This document shows, piece by piece, positions 32,232 through 41,469 of a stretch of 41,675 nucleotides of DNA (position 1 is its first letter; every line of letters starts with the position of its first letter). Source of the stretch: Vibrio splendidus 12E03. Lineage in GTDB: Bacteria; Pseudomonadota; Gammaproteobacteria; Enterobacterales; Vibrionaceae. The stretch lies in assembly GCF_000272105.2 (NCBI RefSeq), contig NZ_AJZD02000335.1:1-41675 (forward strand), in the 5' to 3' direction. Both the position numbers and the translations under genes were made by a program. Below the pieces are notes generated by a model. That model saw nothing but the letters and a program-made list of their open reading frames with translations, ran no database searches and was not told where the DNA came from.

Positions 32232-34352
32232 TTACTCAGCAGCAGGTGCTTCGCCTTCAGCTGGCGTTTCAACTGCTTCTTTCATGCTTAGACGTACACG
32301 GCCTTGACGGTCAATTTCAAGAACCTTAACAGGAACTTCTTGACCTTCAGTTAGGTAGTCAGACACTTTCTCAACGCGCTTGTCAGCAATTTGAGAGATG
32401 TGTACTAGACCATCTTTACCTGGAAGAATAGTAACGAATGCACCGAAGTCAGCTAGACGAGCAACTTTACCTTGGTAAATGCGGCCAACTTCAACTTCAG
32501 CTGTGATCTCTTCGATACGACGGATAGCTTCTTTAGCAGCTGCGCCTTCAGTAGCAGCAATCTTGATTGTGCCATCGTCTTCGATTTCGATTGTAGTACC
32601 CGTTTCTTCACAAAGAGCACGGATAACTGCGCCGCCTTTACCGATAACATCTTTGATCTTATCAGAGCTGATTTTCATTGTGTGGATACGTGGAGCAAAT
32701 TCAGAGATATCTTCACGAGCACCAGAGATAGCTTCATCCATTACAGAAAGGATGTGCTTACGTGCACCTTGCGCTTGGTTAAGTGCAATTTGCATGATCT
32801 CTTTAGTGATACCTTCAATCTTGATGTCCATTTGAAGTGCAGTGATACCAGCGTTAGTACCTGCTACTTTAAAGTCCATGTCACCTAGGTGATCTTCGTC
32901 GCCAAGGATGTCAGAAAGAACAACGAAATCGTCGCCTTCTTTAACAAGACCCATTGCGATACCCGCAACAGAAGCTTTGATTGGAACACCAGCATCCATA
33001 AGCGCTAGAGATGTACCACATACAGAAGCCATTGAAGAAGAACCGTTAGATTCTGTGATTTCCGATACAACACGAACTGTGTATGGGAATTCTTCAACAG
33101 AAGGCATTACTGCTTGGATACCACGTTTAGCAAGCTTACCGTGACCAATTTCACGACGCTTAGGAGAACCAACGAAACCAGTTTCACCTACACAGTATGG
33201 AGGGAAGTTGTAGTGTAGAAGGAAGTTGTCTTTCTTCTCACCCATTAGGCTGTCGATGATTTGAGCATCACGTTGTGTGCCAAGCGTTGCAGTAACAAGT
33301 GCTTGAGTTTCACCACGAGTGAATAGAGAAGAACCGTGTGTACGTGGAAGAACACCAGTACGTACGTCTAGCGCACGAACCATGTCTTTTTCACGGCCAT
33401 CGATACGTGGGTTGCCAGCGATGATGCGGCTACGTACTACGTTTTTCTCTAGAGAACCAAGCATGCCGCGGATTTCGCGCTCATCTAGGTTTTCGTCTTG
33501 TGCGATTAGAGCTTCAACAACGTCGTTCTTGATTGCGCCAACTTGCTCGTAACGAGCCATTTTCTCAGTGATCTGGTACGCGTCAGATAAACGTGTTTCA
33601 GCAAGTTCAGCAACTTGAGCTTTAAGCTCAGTGTTAACTGCTGGCGCTTCCCAGTTCCAAGATGGAGTTGCAACTTCAGCAGCAAACTCGTTGATTGCTT
33701 TGATTACAACTTGTTGTTGGTCGTGACCGTAAACAACAGCTGAAAGCATTTCTTCTTCAGACAGGTTATCTGCTTCAGATTCAACCATAAGTACTGCGCC
33801 TTCTGTACCAGACACAACTAGGTCTAGTTTAGAGTTTTCAAGCTCAGTATTTGATGGGTTAAGAACTAGTTCGCCGTCGATGTGACCAACACGTGCAGCA
33901 CCGATAGGACCATTGAATGGAGCACCAGAGATAGCAAGTGCAGCAGACGTTGCGATCATAGTGATCATGTCTGGGTTTACGTCAGGGTTGATAGAAACAA
34001 CCGTAGCGATAACTTGAACTTCGTTTTTAAACGCACTTGGGAAAAGTGGACGAATTGGACGGTCAATCAGACGAGCTGTTAGTGTTTCGCCTTCAGATGG
34101 ACGACCTTCACGCTTGAAGAAACCACCAGGGATTTTACCCGCAGCGTATGTACGCTCTTGGTAGTTTACTGTTAGTGGGAAGAAGTCTTGACCTGCAACT
34201 GCTTCTTTCTTAGCAACAACAGAAACGAATACTGAAGTATCGTCCATAGTCGCCATTACAGCAGCAGTAGCTTGACGTGCAATTACGCCCGTTTCTAGAG
34301 TAACGGTGTGGTTACCGTACTGGAACGATTTTACAACTGGTTTTTCAAACAT
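32232..34352 (-). CDS. pnp: Polynucleotide phosphorylase
   Basis: 706 residues (E. coli 711). 3'-5' phosphorolytic exoribonuclease, core of the RNA degradosome. Two RNase PH domains (about 1-215 and 310-540; catalytic half with GSPKRREIGHGKLAKRG and DFKVAGTNAGITALQMDIK), a KH domain with VIGKGGAVIRAL, and an S1 domain (GKVARLADFGAFVTILPGKD). The tail is short and Glu/Ala-rich. Encoded after rpsO; the 378-bp region between holds the rpsO terminator and a large leader hairpin. Confidence 0.97.
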   Translation of the reverse strand: MFEKPVVKSFQYGNHTVTLETGVIARQATAAVMATMDDTSVFVSVVAKKEAVAGQDFFPLTVNYQERTYAAGKIPGGFFKREGRPSEGETLTARLIDRPIRPLFPSAFKNEVQVIATVVSINPDVNPDMITMIATSAALAISGAPFNGPIGAARVGHIDGELVLNPSNTELENSKLDLVVSGTEGAVLMVESEADNLSEEEMLSAVVYGHDQQQVVIKAINEFAAEVATPSWNWEAPAVNTELKAQVAELAETRLSDAYQITEKMARYEQVGAIKNDVVEALIAQDENLDEREIRGMLGSLEKNVVRSRIIAGNPRIDGREKDMVRALDVRTGVLPRTHGSSLFTRGETQALVTATLGTQRDAQIIDSLMGEKKDNFLLHYNFPPYCVGETGFVGSPKRREIGHGKLAKRGIQAVMPSVEEFPYTVRVVSEITESNGSSSMASVCGTSLALMDAGVPIKASVAGIAMGLVKEGDDFVVLSDILGDEDHLGDMDFKVAGTNAGITALQMDIKIEGITKEIMQIALNQAQGARKHILSVMDEAISGAREDISEFAPRIHTMKISSDKIKDVIGKGGAVIRALCEETGTTIEIEDDGTIKIAATEGAAAKEAIRRIEEITAEVEVGRIYQGKVARLADFGAFVTILPGKDGLVHISQIADKRVEKVSDYLTEGQEVPVKVLEIDRQGRVRLSMKEAVETPAEGEAPAAE

Positions 34353-34412
34353 TGTATATCCTTAGCTCTAAAGTCAGACTTTAGATTAAGTGAATAATGA
34401 CTCAAGACATTA

Positions 34413-34515
34413 CCAATCGCGACTAGTGAAAAGGGACTTAGGATGGTGACTCTTTGTATGAGTTCATACGCCGAATTAGGACCAAATCCGCCTTTGAATA
34501 GTCGCGACCTATTGG
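34413..34515 (-). promoter_or_regulatory. Structured pnp leader (RNase III-type stem)
   Basis: TCGCGACTA (34417-34425) pairs with TAGTCGCGA (34499-34507); outward CCAA (34413-34416) with TTGG (34512-34515) past a bulge; inward AAAGG with CCTTT; and an inner hairpin GTATGA/TCATAC. The E. coli pnp leader has a long stem cut by RNase III that allows PNPase autoregulation; this has the same place and form. The remainder of the 34353-34730 gap holds the rpsO terminator and no credible gene. Confidence 0.7.
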
Positions 34516-34673
34516 CCGACATCTGTGACTGTAATCTCTTGAGAGGTTGATTGCCAAACGCTGAAAACGCTATAGGCGGGCGTAGTATAAACTATTTTTA
34601 TTAGGAGATATATTTCCTATCAGAAAAAGCCAGATGATATTCTGAGCATCCGGTCTAGCATTTTCTTACAGGC

Positions 34674-34702
34674 ACAAAAAAAGGAGCATAAATGCTCCTT
34701 TT
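34674..34702 (-). terminator. Terminator of rpsO
   Basis: AAAAGGAGCA / TGCTCCTTTT (34679-34688 with 34693-34702), 4-nt loop, nine T on the minus strand, 28 nt after the rpsO stop. Confidence 0.9.
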
Positions 34703-34730
34703 CTTCAAACTGTCTTTGCAGACATCGCTA

Positions 34731-35000
34731 TTAGCGACGTAGGCCTAGACGCTTGATTAGGTCTTGGTAACGAGCAAGGTTTTTGCCTTTCAAGTAATCA
34801 AGAAGCTTACGACGGCTAGAAACCATACGTAGTAGACCACGACGGCTGTGGTGATCGTGTTTGTGCGCTTTGAAGTGACCTTGTAGGTGGTTGATAGAAG
34901 CAGTAAGTAGTGCTACTTGTACTTCTGGTGAACCTGTGTCGCCTTCAGATTGTGCGTATTCTGCAACGATTGCTGCTTTAGTTTCTGCATTCAGAGACAT
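34731..35000 (-). CDS. rpsO: 30S ribosomal protein S15
   Basis: 89 residues, universal length. Binds the central domain of 16S rRNA and bridges the subunits. Signature GSPEVQVALLTASINHL, then HKHDHHSRRGLLRMVSSRRK and LDYLKGKNLARYQDLIKRLG. AGGAGAGA precedes the start. Flanked on both sides by intrinsic terminators, so it forms its own unit between truB and pnp; S15 autoregulation is known elsewhere but the leader here was not resolved. Confidence 0.98.
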   Translation of the reverse strand: MSLNAETKAAIVAEYAQSEGDTGSPEVQVALLTASINHLQGHFKAHKHDHHSRRGLLRMVSSRRKLLDYLKGKNLARYQDLIKRLGLRR

Positions 35001-35125
35001 AATTCTCTCCTGATAAGAGTAAGTTTATATTTGTAGCAGCCAATCTCTGATTCAGCCGCTACGCGAGCCGAGGATTATAGGGAAGTTTATCAGTTGGTGC
35101 AATAACAATCGAACCCATTAAAAAC

Positions 35126-35161
35126 GAAAAAAGCGAACCACCTAAATTAGGCGTTCGCTTT
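35126..35161 (-). terminator. Terminator after truB
   Basis: AAAGCGAAC / GTTCGCTTT (35130-35138 with 35153-35161), with an inner CCTA/TAGG pair, T-run on the minus strand. Marks the end of the rimP-nusA-infB-rbfA-truB transcript, 58 nt past truB. Confidence 0.82.
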
Positions 35162-35218
35162 CTATCTTATTTGCTCGCATTTCAAGGCGAACCGCTAAGA
35201 TCTGACTCGATGTAAGCG

Positions 35219-36172
35219 CTACGCTTGTGGTTCTTCATCTCTGAAAACAACCAAACGCTTCGGTGCAACTCGGCCATCTTCAGCAATCTGAGCAACGCCG
35301 ACAAACAGCTTCTCTTCGCCACTTGTCATACGAACCGTGCCTTCCGTTGGCGCACCAGCAACCTGAACTGGCATACCGTGCTGAACTAAGTCAGTCAGTT
35401 CCGCGTTCAGGTTTACTTCTGGTAAGTCTTCAACAGCAGTGTCCATTGGCATCAGCAGAGGATCAAGCAGCTCTTTCGGTGCAATTTCTTGCGTCTGTGC
35501 TTGCTCTAGGATCTCGTTTAACTGCTCCAAAGTCACCATACGCTCGTATGGGTACTTTGCTACACCAGTACGACGAAGCATGGTCACATGAGCACCACAA
35601 CCGAGCATTTCACCAAGATCATCGGTAATTGTGCGGATGTATGTGCCTTTCGAACAATGCACTTCCATTTCAACTTCATCGCCTTCAAAGCGAAGCAGTT
35701 CAATAGAGTACACAGTGATCTTACGAGACTCACGAGGAACCTCGATACCTGCACGTGCGTATTCGTACAAAGGCTTACCTTGATACTTCAATGCCGAAAA
35801 CATTGATGGTATCTGATCGGTTTCACCCTTGAAGCTCGCAATGCAACGCTCGAGCTGTTCTTGAGTCACGTTAACATCACGTGTCTCAACCACTTCACCA
35901 TCAGAGTCAGAAGTATTGGTACGCTCACCAAGCTTAGCAATAACAACGTAGCGCTTATCAGAATCTAAAAGAAACTGAGAGAACTTCGTTGCTTCACCAA
36001 GACAAATTGGCAGCATGCCAGTCGCAAGAGGATCCAGAGCACCGGTGTGCCCTGCCTTCTCTGCAAAGTAAATACGCTTTACTTTTTGCAGTGCATCATT
36101 AGACGAAATACCAGTCGGCTTATCTAATAGAATTACCCCGTTGATAGGGCGACCTTTACGACGGCGAGCCAT
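35219..36172 (-). CDS. truB: tRNA pseudouridine-55 synthase
   Basis: 317 residues (E. coli 314). Makes pseudouridine 55 in the T-loop of tRNAs. Catalytic motif GHTGALDPLATG contains the nucleophilic Asp; CSKGTYIRT(I)TDDLGE is the second TruB motif; the C-terminal PUA-like domain runs from about 250. The start ATG shares its last base with the rbfA stop (TAATG), so the two are translationally coupled. Confidence 0.97.
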   Translation of the reverse strand: MARRRKGRPINGVILLDKPTGISSNDALQKVKRIYFAEKAGHTGALDPLATGMLPICLGEATKFSQFLLDSDKRYVVIAKLGERTNTSDSDGEVVETRDVNVTQEQLERCIASFKGETDQIPSMFSALKYQGKPLYEYARAGIEVPRESRKITVYSIELLRFEGDEVEMEVHCSKGTYIRTITDDLGEMLGCGAHVTMLRRTGVAKYPYERMVTLEQLNEILEQAQTQEIAPKELLDPLLMPMDTAVEDLPEVNLNAELTDLVQHGMPVQVAGAPTEGTVRMTSGEEKLFVGVAQIAEDGRVAPKRLVVFRDEEPQA

Positions 36173-36585
36173 TACTCTTCGCCCTTAGACTGAGTTTCGT
36201 CAGTGCGGCCAGCTTCTTCTTGCTTACGCTTGTCGTCGTTCAGAACTTCACTTACTAGGTTAGACATACGCATGCCTTCTACTAGTGTGTTGTCGTAAGT
36301 AAAACGAACTTCAGGCGTTAGACGGTGGCGAATACGCTTACCAAGAGCCATACGAACTGGCACTTCATGCTCTTTAAGAGCTTTAAGACATGATTCAGGA
36401 GTTTGCTCACCAACACATAGGAAAGTCACGAACACTTTTGCGTAAGCAAGGTCACGAGACACTTCTACGTCTGAGATAGTTACCATACCAATACGTGAGT
36501 CACGAACTTCACGTTGTAGGATAAGCGCAAGCTCTTTTTGAAGCTGCTGAGACACACGTTGTGTGCGGCTAAATTCTTTTGACAT
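36172..36585 (-). CDS. rbfA: Ribosome-binding factor A
   Basis: 137 residues. KH-fold factor for late 30S maturation and cold adaptation. Family pattern: RTQRVSQQLQKELALILQRE, VTISDVEVSRDLAYAKVFVT and the RHRLTPEVRFTYDNT segment; acidic/basic C-terminal tail. It lies 134 nt after infB, with a very strong hairpin directly ahead of its start, and overlaps truB by one base. Confidence 0.97.
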   Translation of the reverse strand: MSKEFSRTQRVSQQLQKELALILQREVRDSRIGMVTISDVEVSRDLAYAKVFVTFLCVGEQTPESCLKALKEHEVPVRMALGKRIRHRLTPEVRFTYDNTLVEGMRMSNLVSEVLNDDKRKQEEAGRTDETQSKGEE

Positions 36586-36606
36586 TTTCTTTTCTCACTT
36601 AGAAAG

Positions 36607-36637
36607 ATGGGGGGCTTGGTAATTACCAGCCCCCCAT
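36607..36637 (-). other. Very strong hairpin between infB and rbfA
   Basis: ATGGGGGGC (36607-36615) pairs with GCCCCCCAT (36629-36637), and inside it TGGTAA pairs with TTACCA with one bulged T: about 15 pairs, almost no loop. No T-run follows, so it is not a standard terminator. It ends 21 nt before the rbfA start. Confidence 0.85.
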
Positions 36638-36719
36638 GGTGTATTCAACAACCGATTACTTATTACCTTTACTAGTAATGTTAGTAACCTTAGTCAATAT
36701 GTCGAGTCGTACAGACTGA

Positions 36720-39410
36720 TTAGTCTAGAGTACGTTTAACCTCAACGATTTCGAATACTTCGATCTGGTCACCAACGCGAACGTCGTTGTAGTTCTTAAC
36801 GCCGACACCACACTCGTAACCGTTCTTAACTTCTTGTACGTCATCTTTAAAGCGACGAAGTGACTCTAGTTCACCTTCGTAGATAACAACGTTTTCACGA
36901 AGTACACGGATTGGGTTGCTACGCTTAATCGTACCTTCAGTAACGATACAACCAGCGATTGCACCAAGTTTAGGCGACTTAAATACGTCACGAACTTGTG
37001 CAAGACCAATGATCTCTTGACGGAATTCAGGAGCAAGCATACCGCCCATCGCCTGTTTAACTTCGTCAATCAGTTGGTAAATGATTGAGTAGTAACGTAG
37101 ATCTAGGTTTTCGTTCTGAACCGTGTTACGCGCAGTTGCGTCAGCACGAACGTTGAAACCAAGGATGATAGCGTTAGAAGCTGCAGCAAGAGTTGCATCA
37201 GTTTCAGTAATACCACCAACACCAGAACCTACGATGTTCACTTTAACTTCGTCAGTAGACAGTTTCAGTAGAGAGTCAGCAATCGCTTCTACAGAACCTT
37301 GAACGTCAGCTTTAAGTACAACGTTAAGCTCAGCAACTTCGCCAGCCGTCATGTTCGCGAACATGTTCTCTAGTTTCGCTTTTTGTTGGCGAGCTAGTTT
37401 AACATCACGGAATTTACCTTGACGGTAGTTCGCAACTTCACGTGCTTTACGCTCATCACGTACAACAGTCGCTTCATCGCCTGACGAAGGAACACCAGAA
37501 AGACCTAGAATTTCTACAGGAATAGATGGACCTGCAGTTTCGATGTCTTTACCGTTCTCATCGCGCATTGCACGAACACGGCCGTACTCTTGACCACAAA
37601 GAACGATGTCGCCTTTGTTTAGAGTACCAGACTGTACTAGTACTGTTGCAACTGGACCGCGACCTTTATCAAGACGAGATTCAACAACAACACCAGACGC
37701 CATGCCTTCTTTAACCGCTGTAAGTTCAAGAACTTCAGACTGAAGAAGGATTGCTTCTAGAAGACCATCGATGTTTGTACCCTGTTTAGCAGAGATGTGA
37801 ACGAAGATGTTCTCACCGCCCCATTCTTCAGGAATAACGTCGTATTGAGCTAGCTCATTCTTAACGTTGTCTGGGTTTGCACCCTCTTTATCGATCTTGT
37901 TCACAGCAACAATCAGAGGAACGCCTGCCGCTTTCGCATGCTGGATTGCTTCGATTGTTTGTGGCATTACGCCATCGTCTGCTGCAACTACAAGTACAAC
38001 GATATCTGTCGCTTGAGCACCACGAGCACGCATAGCTGTAAACGCCGCGTGTCCAGGAGTATCAAGGAAAGTGATCATGCCGTTGTCAGTATCTACGTGG
38101 TAAGCACCAATGTGCTGCGTGATACCGCCAGCTTCGCCAGAAGCAACGTGTGCTTTACGAATGTAATCAAGTGTTGAAGTTTTACCGTGGTCAACGTGAC
38201 CCATGATAGTAACAACAGGAGCTCGACCTTCAGCGATAGCATCGCTATCACGGTCAGCTAGTACTGCTTCTTCAAGTTCGTTTTCTTTACGTAGGATTAC
38301 CTTGTGACCCATTTCTTCAGCAACAAGTTGTGCTGTTTCTTGGTCAATCACTTGGTTGATAGTCGCCATAGCGCCCATCTTCATCATTACTTTGATAACT
38401 TCAGTTGCTTTAACTGACATTTTGCTAGCCAGTTCAGAAACAACGATAGTTTCGCCGATAGCAACGTCAGATTTAGCAACAGTTGCTGACTTATCGAAGC
38501 CTTGCTGCATTGACGTTGGTTTAGCAAGCTTACCTTTACCGCCACGACCACGTTGGTTACGACCACCACGGTTGTTTGCCGGTTGGTTAGCAGGAACTGC
38601 TTTCTTCTTGCGACGACGAGGTGCTTTCTCATCTTTTTTATCTGCCGCATCTTCAGCTTCACGAGCGTAAGTAGAAGTAGTCACATGGTAATCCGCAGAT
38701 TTCTCTTGCTCTTTCTTCTTCTTCTCTTCTTCAGACCAACGTTCTTGGTTCTCTTCTGCTAACTTACGAGCTTCTTCAACAAGCTTAGCTGCTTCAGCTT
38801 CTGCTTTACGAGTTGCTTCTAGCTCTTGACGAGCTTTAAGTTCATCCGCTTCTTTTTTCGCTTGTGCGTTAGCGTCTGCATTTTTTGAATTCATGTCTTT
38901 TTTAGCCTTTTCAGCTTGTGCGCGTTGAGCCTTCTCTTCAGCTTCACGTTTTGCATCCGCTTCACGTGTTACTTTTTCTTCGGCTTCGCGCTGTGCTTTC
39001 TCTGCAGCATCACGTTTCGCTTGCTCTTCAGCATCGCGTTGTGCTTTCTCTTCCGCTTCACGATTAGCTACTTCCTCAGCTTCACGTTTCGCTTCATCTT
39101 CAATAGTGCTGCGCTTCACGTAAGTACGCTTTTTACGTACCTCTACTTGAACATCCTTACTCTTACCGCCTCCAGCGGCAACACTTAGCGTGCTGCGGGT
39201 CTTGCGTTGAAGAGTTAAACGAGTCGGTTCTGTTTCGCCTGAAGTATCGCCGTGCTCCTTTTTAAGGTGCGTTAGCAATGTTTGCTTCTCTGAATCAGTC
39301 ACTTGATCCGACCCTGCTTTCTTCATGCCTGCATCAGCAAGTTGTTCAATTAAGCGGTCAACTGGCGTACCAATCTCTTCACTCAGTGCTTTAACTGTTA
39401 ATTGTGTCAT
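36720..39410 (-). CDS. infB: Translation initiation factor IF-2
   Basis: 896 residues (E. coli 890). GTPase that places fMet-tRNA on the 30S subunit. N-terminal IF2_N domain (1-50), a highly charged helical region with 8-residue repeats (109-169), a basic linker rich in R/G/N, a second IF2_N (about 326-372), G domain with G404-HVDHGKT411, DTPGHAAF and NKIDKEGA, then domains II-IV. ATG at codon 173 with AAAAGG upstream is in the place where E. coli begins its short IF2 forms. Follows nusA by 22 nt. Confidence 0.97.
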   Translation of the reverse strand: MTQLTVKALSEEIGTPVDRLIEQLADAGMKKAGSDQVTDSEKQTLLTHLKKEHGDTSGETEPTRLTLQRKTRSTLSVAAGGGKSKDVQVEVRKKRTYVKRSTIEDEAKREAEEVANREAEEKAQRDAEEQAKRDAAEKAQREAEEKVTREADAKREAEEKAQRAQAEKAKKDMNSKNADANAQAKKEADELKARQELEATRKAEAEAAKLVEEARKLAEENQERWSEEEKKKKEQEKSADYHVTTSTYAREAEDAADKKDEKAPRRRKKKAVPANQPANNRGGRNQRGRGGKGKLAKPTSMQQGFDKSATVAKSDVAIGETIVVSELASKMSVKATEVIKVMMKMGAMATINQVIDQETAQLVAEEMGHKVILRKENELEEAVLADRDSDAIAEGRAPVVTIMGHVDHGKTSTLDYIRKAHVASGEAGGITQHIGAYHVDTDNGMITFLDTPGHAAFTAMRARGAQATDIVVLVVAADDGVMPQTIEAIQHAKAAGVPLIVAVNKIDKEGANPDNVKNELAQYDVIPEEWGGENIFVHISAKQGTNIDGLLEAILLQSEVLELTAVKEGMASGVVVESRLDKGRGPVATVLVQSGTLNKGDIVLCGQEYGRVRAMRDENGKDIETAGPSIPVEILGLSGVPSSGDEATVVRDERKAREVANYRQGKFRDVKLARQQKAKLENMFANMTAGEVAELNVVLKADVQGSVEAIADSLLKLSTDEVKVNIVGSGVGGITETDATLAAASNAIILGFNVRADATARNTVQNENLDLRYYSIIYQLIDEVKQAMGGMLAPEFRQEIIGLAQVRDVFKSPKLGAIAGCIVTEGTIKRSNPIRVLRENVVIYEGELESLRRFKDDVQEVKNGYECGVGVKNYNDVRVGDQIEVFEIVEVKRTLD
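38916..39086 (-). repeat. 24-bp (8-residue) repeat array inside infB
   Basis: About seven imperfect units of the form R-[ED]-A-[EA]-E-[KQ]-A-[QKN] at residues 109-165, giving a long charged helix. Units such as REAEEKAQ recur exactly. Typical of the variable IF2 N-terminal region; copy number may differ between strains. Confidence 0.8.
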
Positions 39411-39432
39411 ACCGCTTTCTCTCCTTGCTGAA

Positions 39433-40920
39433 TTATTCTTCGTCGCCGAACCAACAGATGTTACGCGCAGCCATAATTAGCTCGCCTGCACGTTCTGCAG
39501 TTAGGTCTTCGATGCCTTCTAGTTCATCAACGCCTTGGTCAGCTAGGTCTTCCAGTGTCGCAACGCCTTTTGCTGCTAGCTTGTAAGCCATTTCACGCTC
39601 AAGACCTTCAAGTGCAAGTAAGTCTTCAGCAGGCTCAACACCGTCGAAAGTTTCTTCTTTCGCTAGCGCTAGAGTAGTCAGTGCGTCTTTTGCACGGTTA
39701 CGTAGTTCTTCAACGATACCTTCGTCTAGACCATCTACTTCAAGAAGCTCGTTCACAGGAACGTATGCTACTTCTTCAAGCGTAGAGAAACCTTCTTCAA
39801 CAAGCATTTGAGCAAAGTCTTCTTCAATGTCTAGGTGCTTCATGAAGTTTTCAATAGAAGCAACTGCTTCTTCTTGGTGCTTCTTCTCGAGATCAGCAAC
39901 AGTCATTACGTTCAGTTCCCAACCAGTAAGTTGAGAAGCTAGACGTACGTTTTGACCGCTACGGCCAATCGCTTGTGCTAGGTTATCCGCTTCAACAGCG
40001 ATATCCATAGAGTGTGCATCTTCATCAACGATGATTGAAGCAACATCAGCAGGAGCCATTGCGTTGATTACGAATTGAGCCGGGTTATCATCCCAAAGAA
40101 CGATATCAATACGCTCACCACCAAGATCGTTAGAAACAGCTTGTACACGTGCGCCACGCATACCAACACACGCACCAACTGGGTCAATACGTTTGTCGTT
40201 TGTTTTCACAGCGATTTTAGCACGAGAACCAGCGTCACGTGCAGCACCTTTAAGTTCAATTAGCTCTTCACCAATTTCAGGCACTTCAACACGGAATAGT
40301 TCAGCTAGCATTTCTGGCTTCGAACGAGTAACGAAAAGCTGGAAACCACGAGCTTCTGGTTTAACTGCGTAAAGAAGACCACGAACACGGTCACCTGGAC
40401 GGAAGTTTTCACGAGGAAGTTGGTCATCACGAAGGATTACCGCTTCAGCGTTGTTACCAAGGTCTAAGATAATAGTGTCACGGTTAACTTTCTTAACTGC
40501 GCCAGTTACTAGCTCGCCTTCGTTATCGATGAACTGCTCAACGATTTGAGCGCGTTCAGCTTCACGTACTTTCTGTACGATAACTTGCTTAGCCGTTTGA
40601 GTCGTAATACGGTCAAACGTTACTGATTCGATGTCATCTTCAATGAAACCGCCAAGTTCGATCTCTGGGTCATCGTACTTTGCAGCTTCAATAGAGATTT
40701 CTTTTGTTGGGAATTCAACTTCCTCAACAGCTTCCCAACGACGGAAAGTTTCGAAATCACCCGTTTTACGGTCAATTTCAACACGAACTTCGATTTCTAG
40801 TTCGCTTTTCTTTTTTGTTGCCGTTGCAAGCGCGATTTCAAGCGCTTCAAAAATACGCTCACGAGGAACTGCTTTCTCATTTGAAACAGCTTCTACTACC
40901 GCCAAAATTTCTTTGTTCAT
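39433..40920 (-). CDS. nusA: Transcription termination/antitermination factor NusA
   Basis: 495 residues, E. coli length. N-terminal RNAP-binding domain (1-130), S1 (about 135-200), KH1 and KH2 (VGACVGMRGARVQAV, AIGRSGQNVRLAS), and two C-terminal acidic repeats (from about 360), ending NICWFGDEE. Modulates pausing, hairpin-dependent termination and antitermination. Second gene of the rimP operon; AAGAGG lies 9 nt before ATG. It may act on the terminators in its own leader. Confidence 0.98.
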   Translation of the reverse strand: MNKEILAVVEAVSNEKAVPRERIFEALEIALATATKKKSELEIEVRVEIDRKTGDFETFRRWEAVEEVEFPTKEISIEAAKYDDPEIELGGFIEDDIESVTFDRITTQTAKQVIVQKVREAERAQIVEQFIDNEGELVTGAVKKVNRDTIILDLGNNAEAVILRDDQLPRENFRPGDRVRGLLYAVKPEARGFQLFVTRSKPEMLAELFRVEVPEIGEELIELKGAARDAGSRAKIAVKTNDKRIDPVGACVGMRGARVQAVSNDLGGERIDIVLWDDNPAQFVINAMAPADVASIIVDEDAHSMDIAVEADNLAQAIGRSGQNVRLASQLTGWELNVMTVADLEKKHQEEAVASIENFMKHLDIEEDFAQMLVEEGFSTLEEVAYVPVNELLEVDGLDEGIVEELRNRAKDALTTLALAKEETFDGVEPAEDLLALEGLEREMAYKLAAKGVATLEDLADQGVDELEGIEDLTAERAGELIMAARNICWFGDEE

Positions 40921-40955
40921 TAATCTAGCCTCTTAAGCTCTTCTCTCTAGGAGAA

Positions 40956-41411
40956 CTAAAATTTAGGGATCAGGTTAGCTTTCGCAATATTGCTCAGGAC
41001 GAATTCTTCTTCTTGTCCTTCAACCAATACTTTCACTGTCTCGCCTTCGATAGATTGGATATCACCTTTCCATTTACGACGGTTGCCGACAGCCATTTTC
41101 AAAACGATGCTTACCTCGTGACCAATAAATTGTTGGTAATGCTCTGCTTTGAACAGTGGTCTCTCTAAACCAGGTGAAGACACTTCAAGGTTATAAGCCA
41201 CTGAAATTGGATCTTCAACGTCCATTACGGCACTTACTTGGTGACTAACTTCAGCGCAATCATCTACATTGATACCGTTTGGTGAATCGATGTAAATACG
41301 TAGCGTTGAGTGCTCACCAGCACGAATAAATTCTAATCCAACTAACTCATAACCTGATGCTGCTACTGGAGCGTCAAGCATTTCAGTAAGTTGTCTTTCT
41401 AAACCAGTCAT
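40956..41411 (-). CDS. rimP: Ribosome maturation factor RimP
   Basis: 151 residues (E. coli 150). Needed for 30S maturation. Recognised by LVGLEFIRAGEHSTLRIYID, the CAEVSHQVSAVMDVEDPI segment and YNLEVSSPGLERPLFK. First protein gene of rimP-nusA-infB-rbfA-truB. Start fixed by GGAG 7 nt before ATG 41411. A short terminator-like hairpin with seven T ends 16 nt before this start. Confidence 0.97.
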   Translation of the reverse strand: MTGLERQLTEMLDAPVAASGYELVGLEFIRAGEHSTLRIYIDSPNGINVDDCAEVSHQVSAVMDVEDPISVAYNLEVSSPGLERPLFKAEHYQQFIGHEVSIVLKMAVGNRRKWKGDIQSIEGETVKVLVEGQEEEFVLSNIAKANLIPKF

Positions 41412-41427
41412 TTAACCACTCCAGAAA

Positions 41428-41448
41428 CAAAAAAAGGGCTCAAAGCCC
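41428..41448 (-). terminator. Second terminator-like hairpin, directly before rimP
   Basis: GGGCT / AGCCC (41436-41440 with 41444-41448), 3-nt loop, followed on the minus strand by seven to eight T (41435-41428). The T-run ends 16 nt before the rimP start. A 5-bp stem is weak, the sort of site at which NusA matters most. Confidence 0.65.
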
Positions 41449-41469
41449 AATTTAAATTCCAAGCAAACA

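Noticed and set aside
34331..34522. 63-codon minus-strand frame over the pnp leader
   Set aside because: It overlaps the pnp start and the structured leader, has no ribosome site and no recognisable protein pattern.
38356..38670. 104-codon frame antisense to infB
   Set aside because: Antisense of the repetitive Lys/Arg/Glu region of IF2, which produces long open frames by composition.
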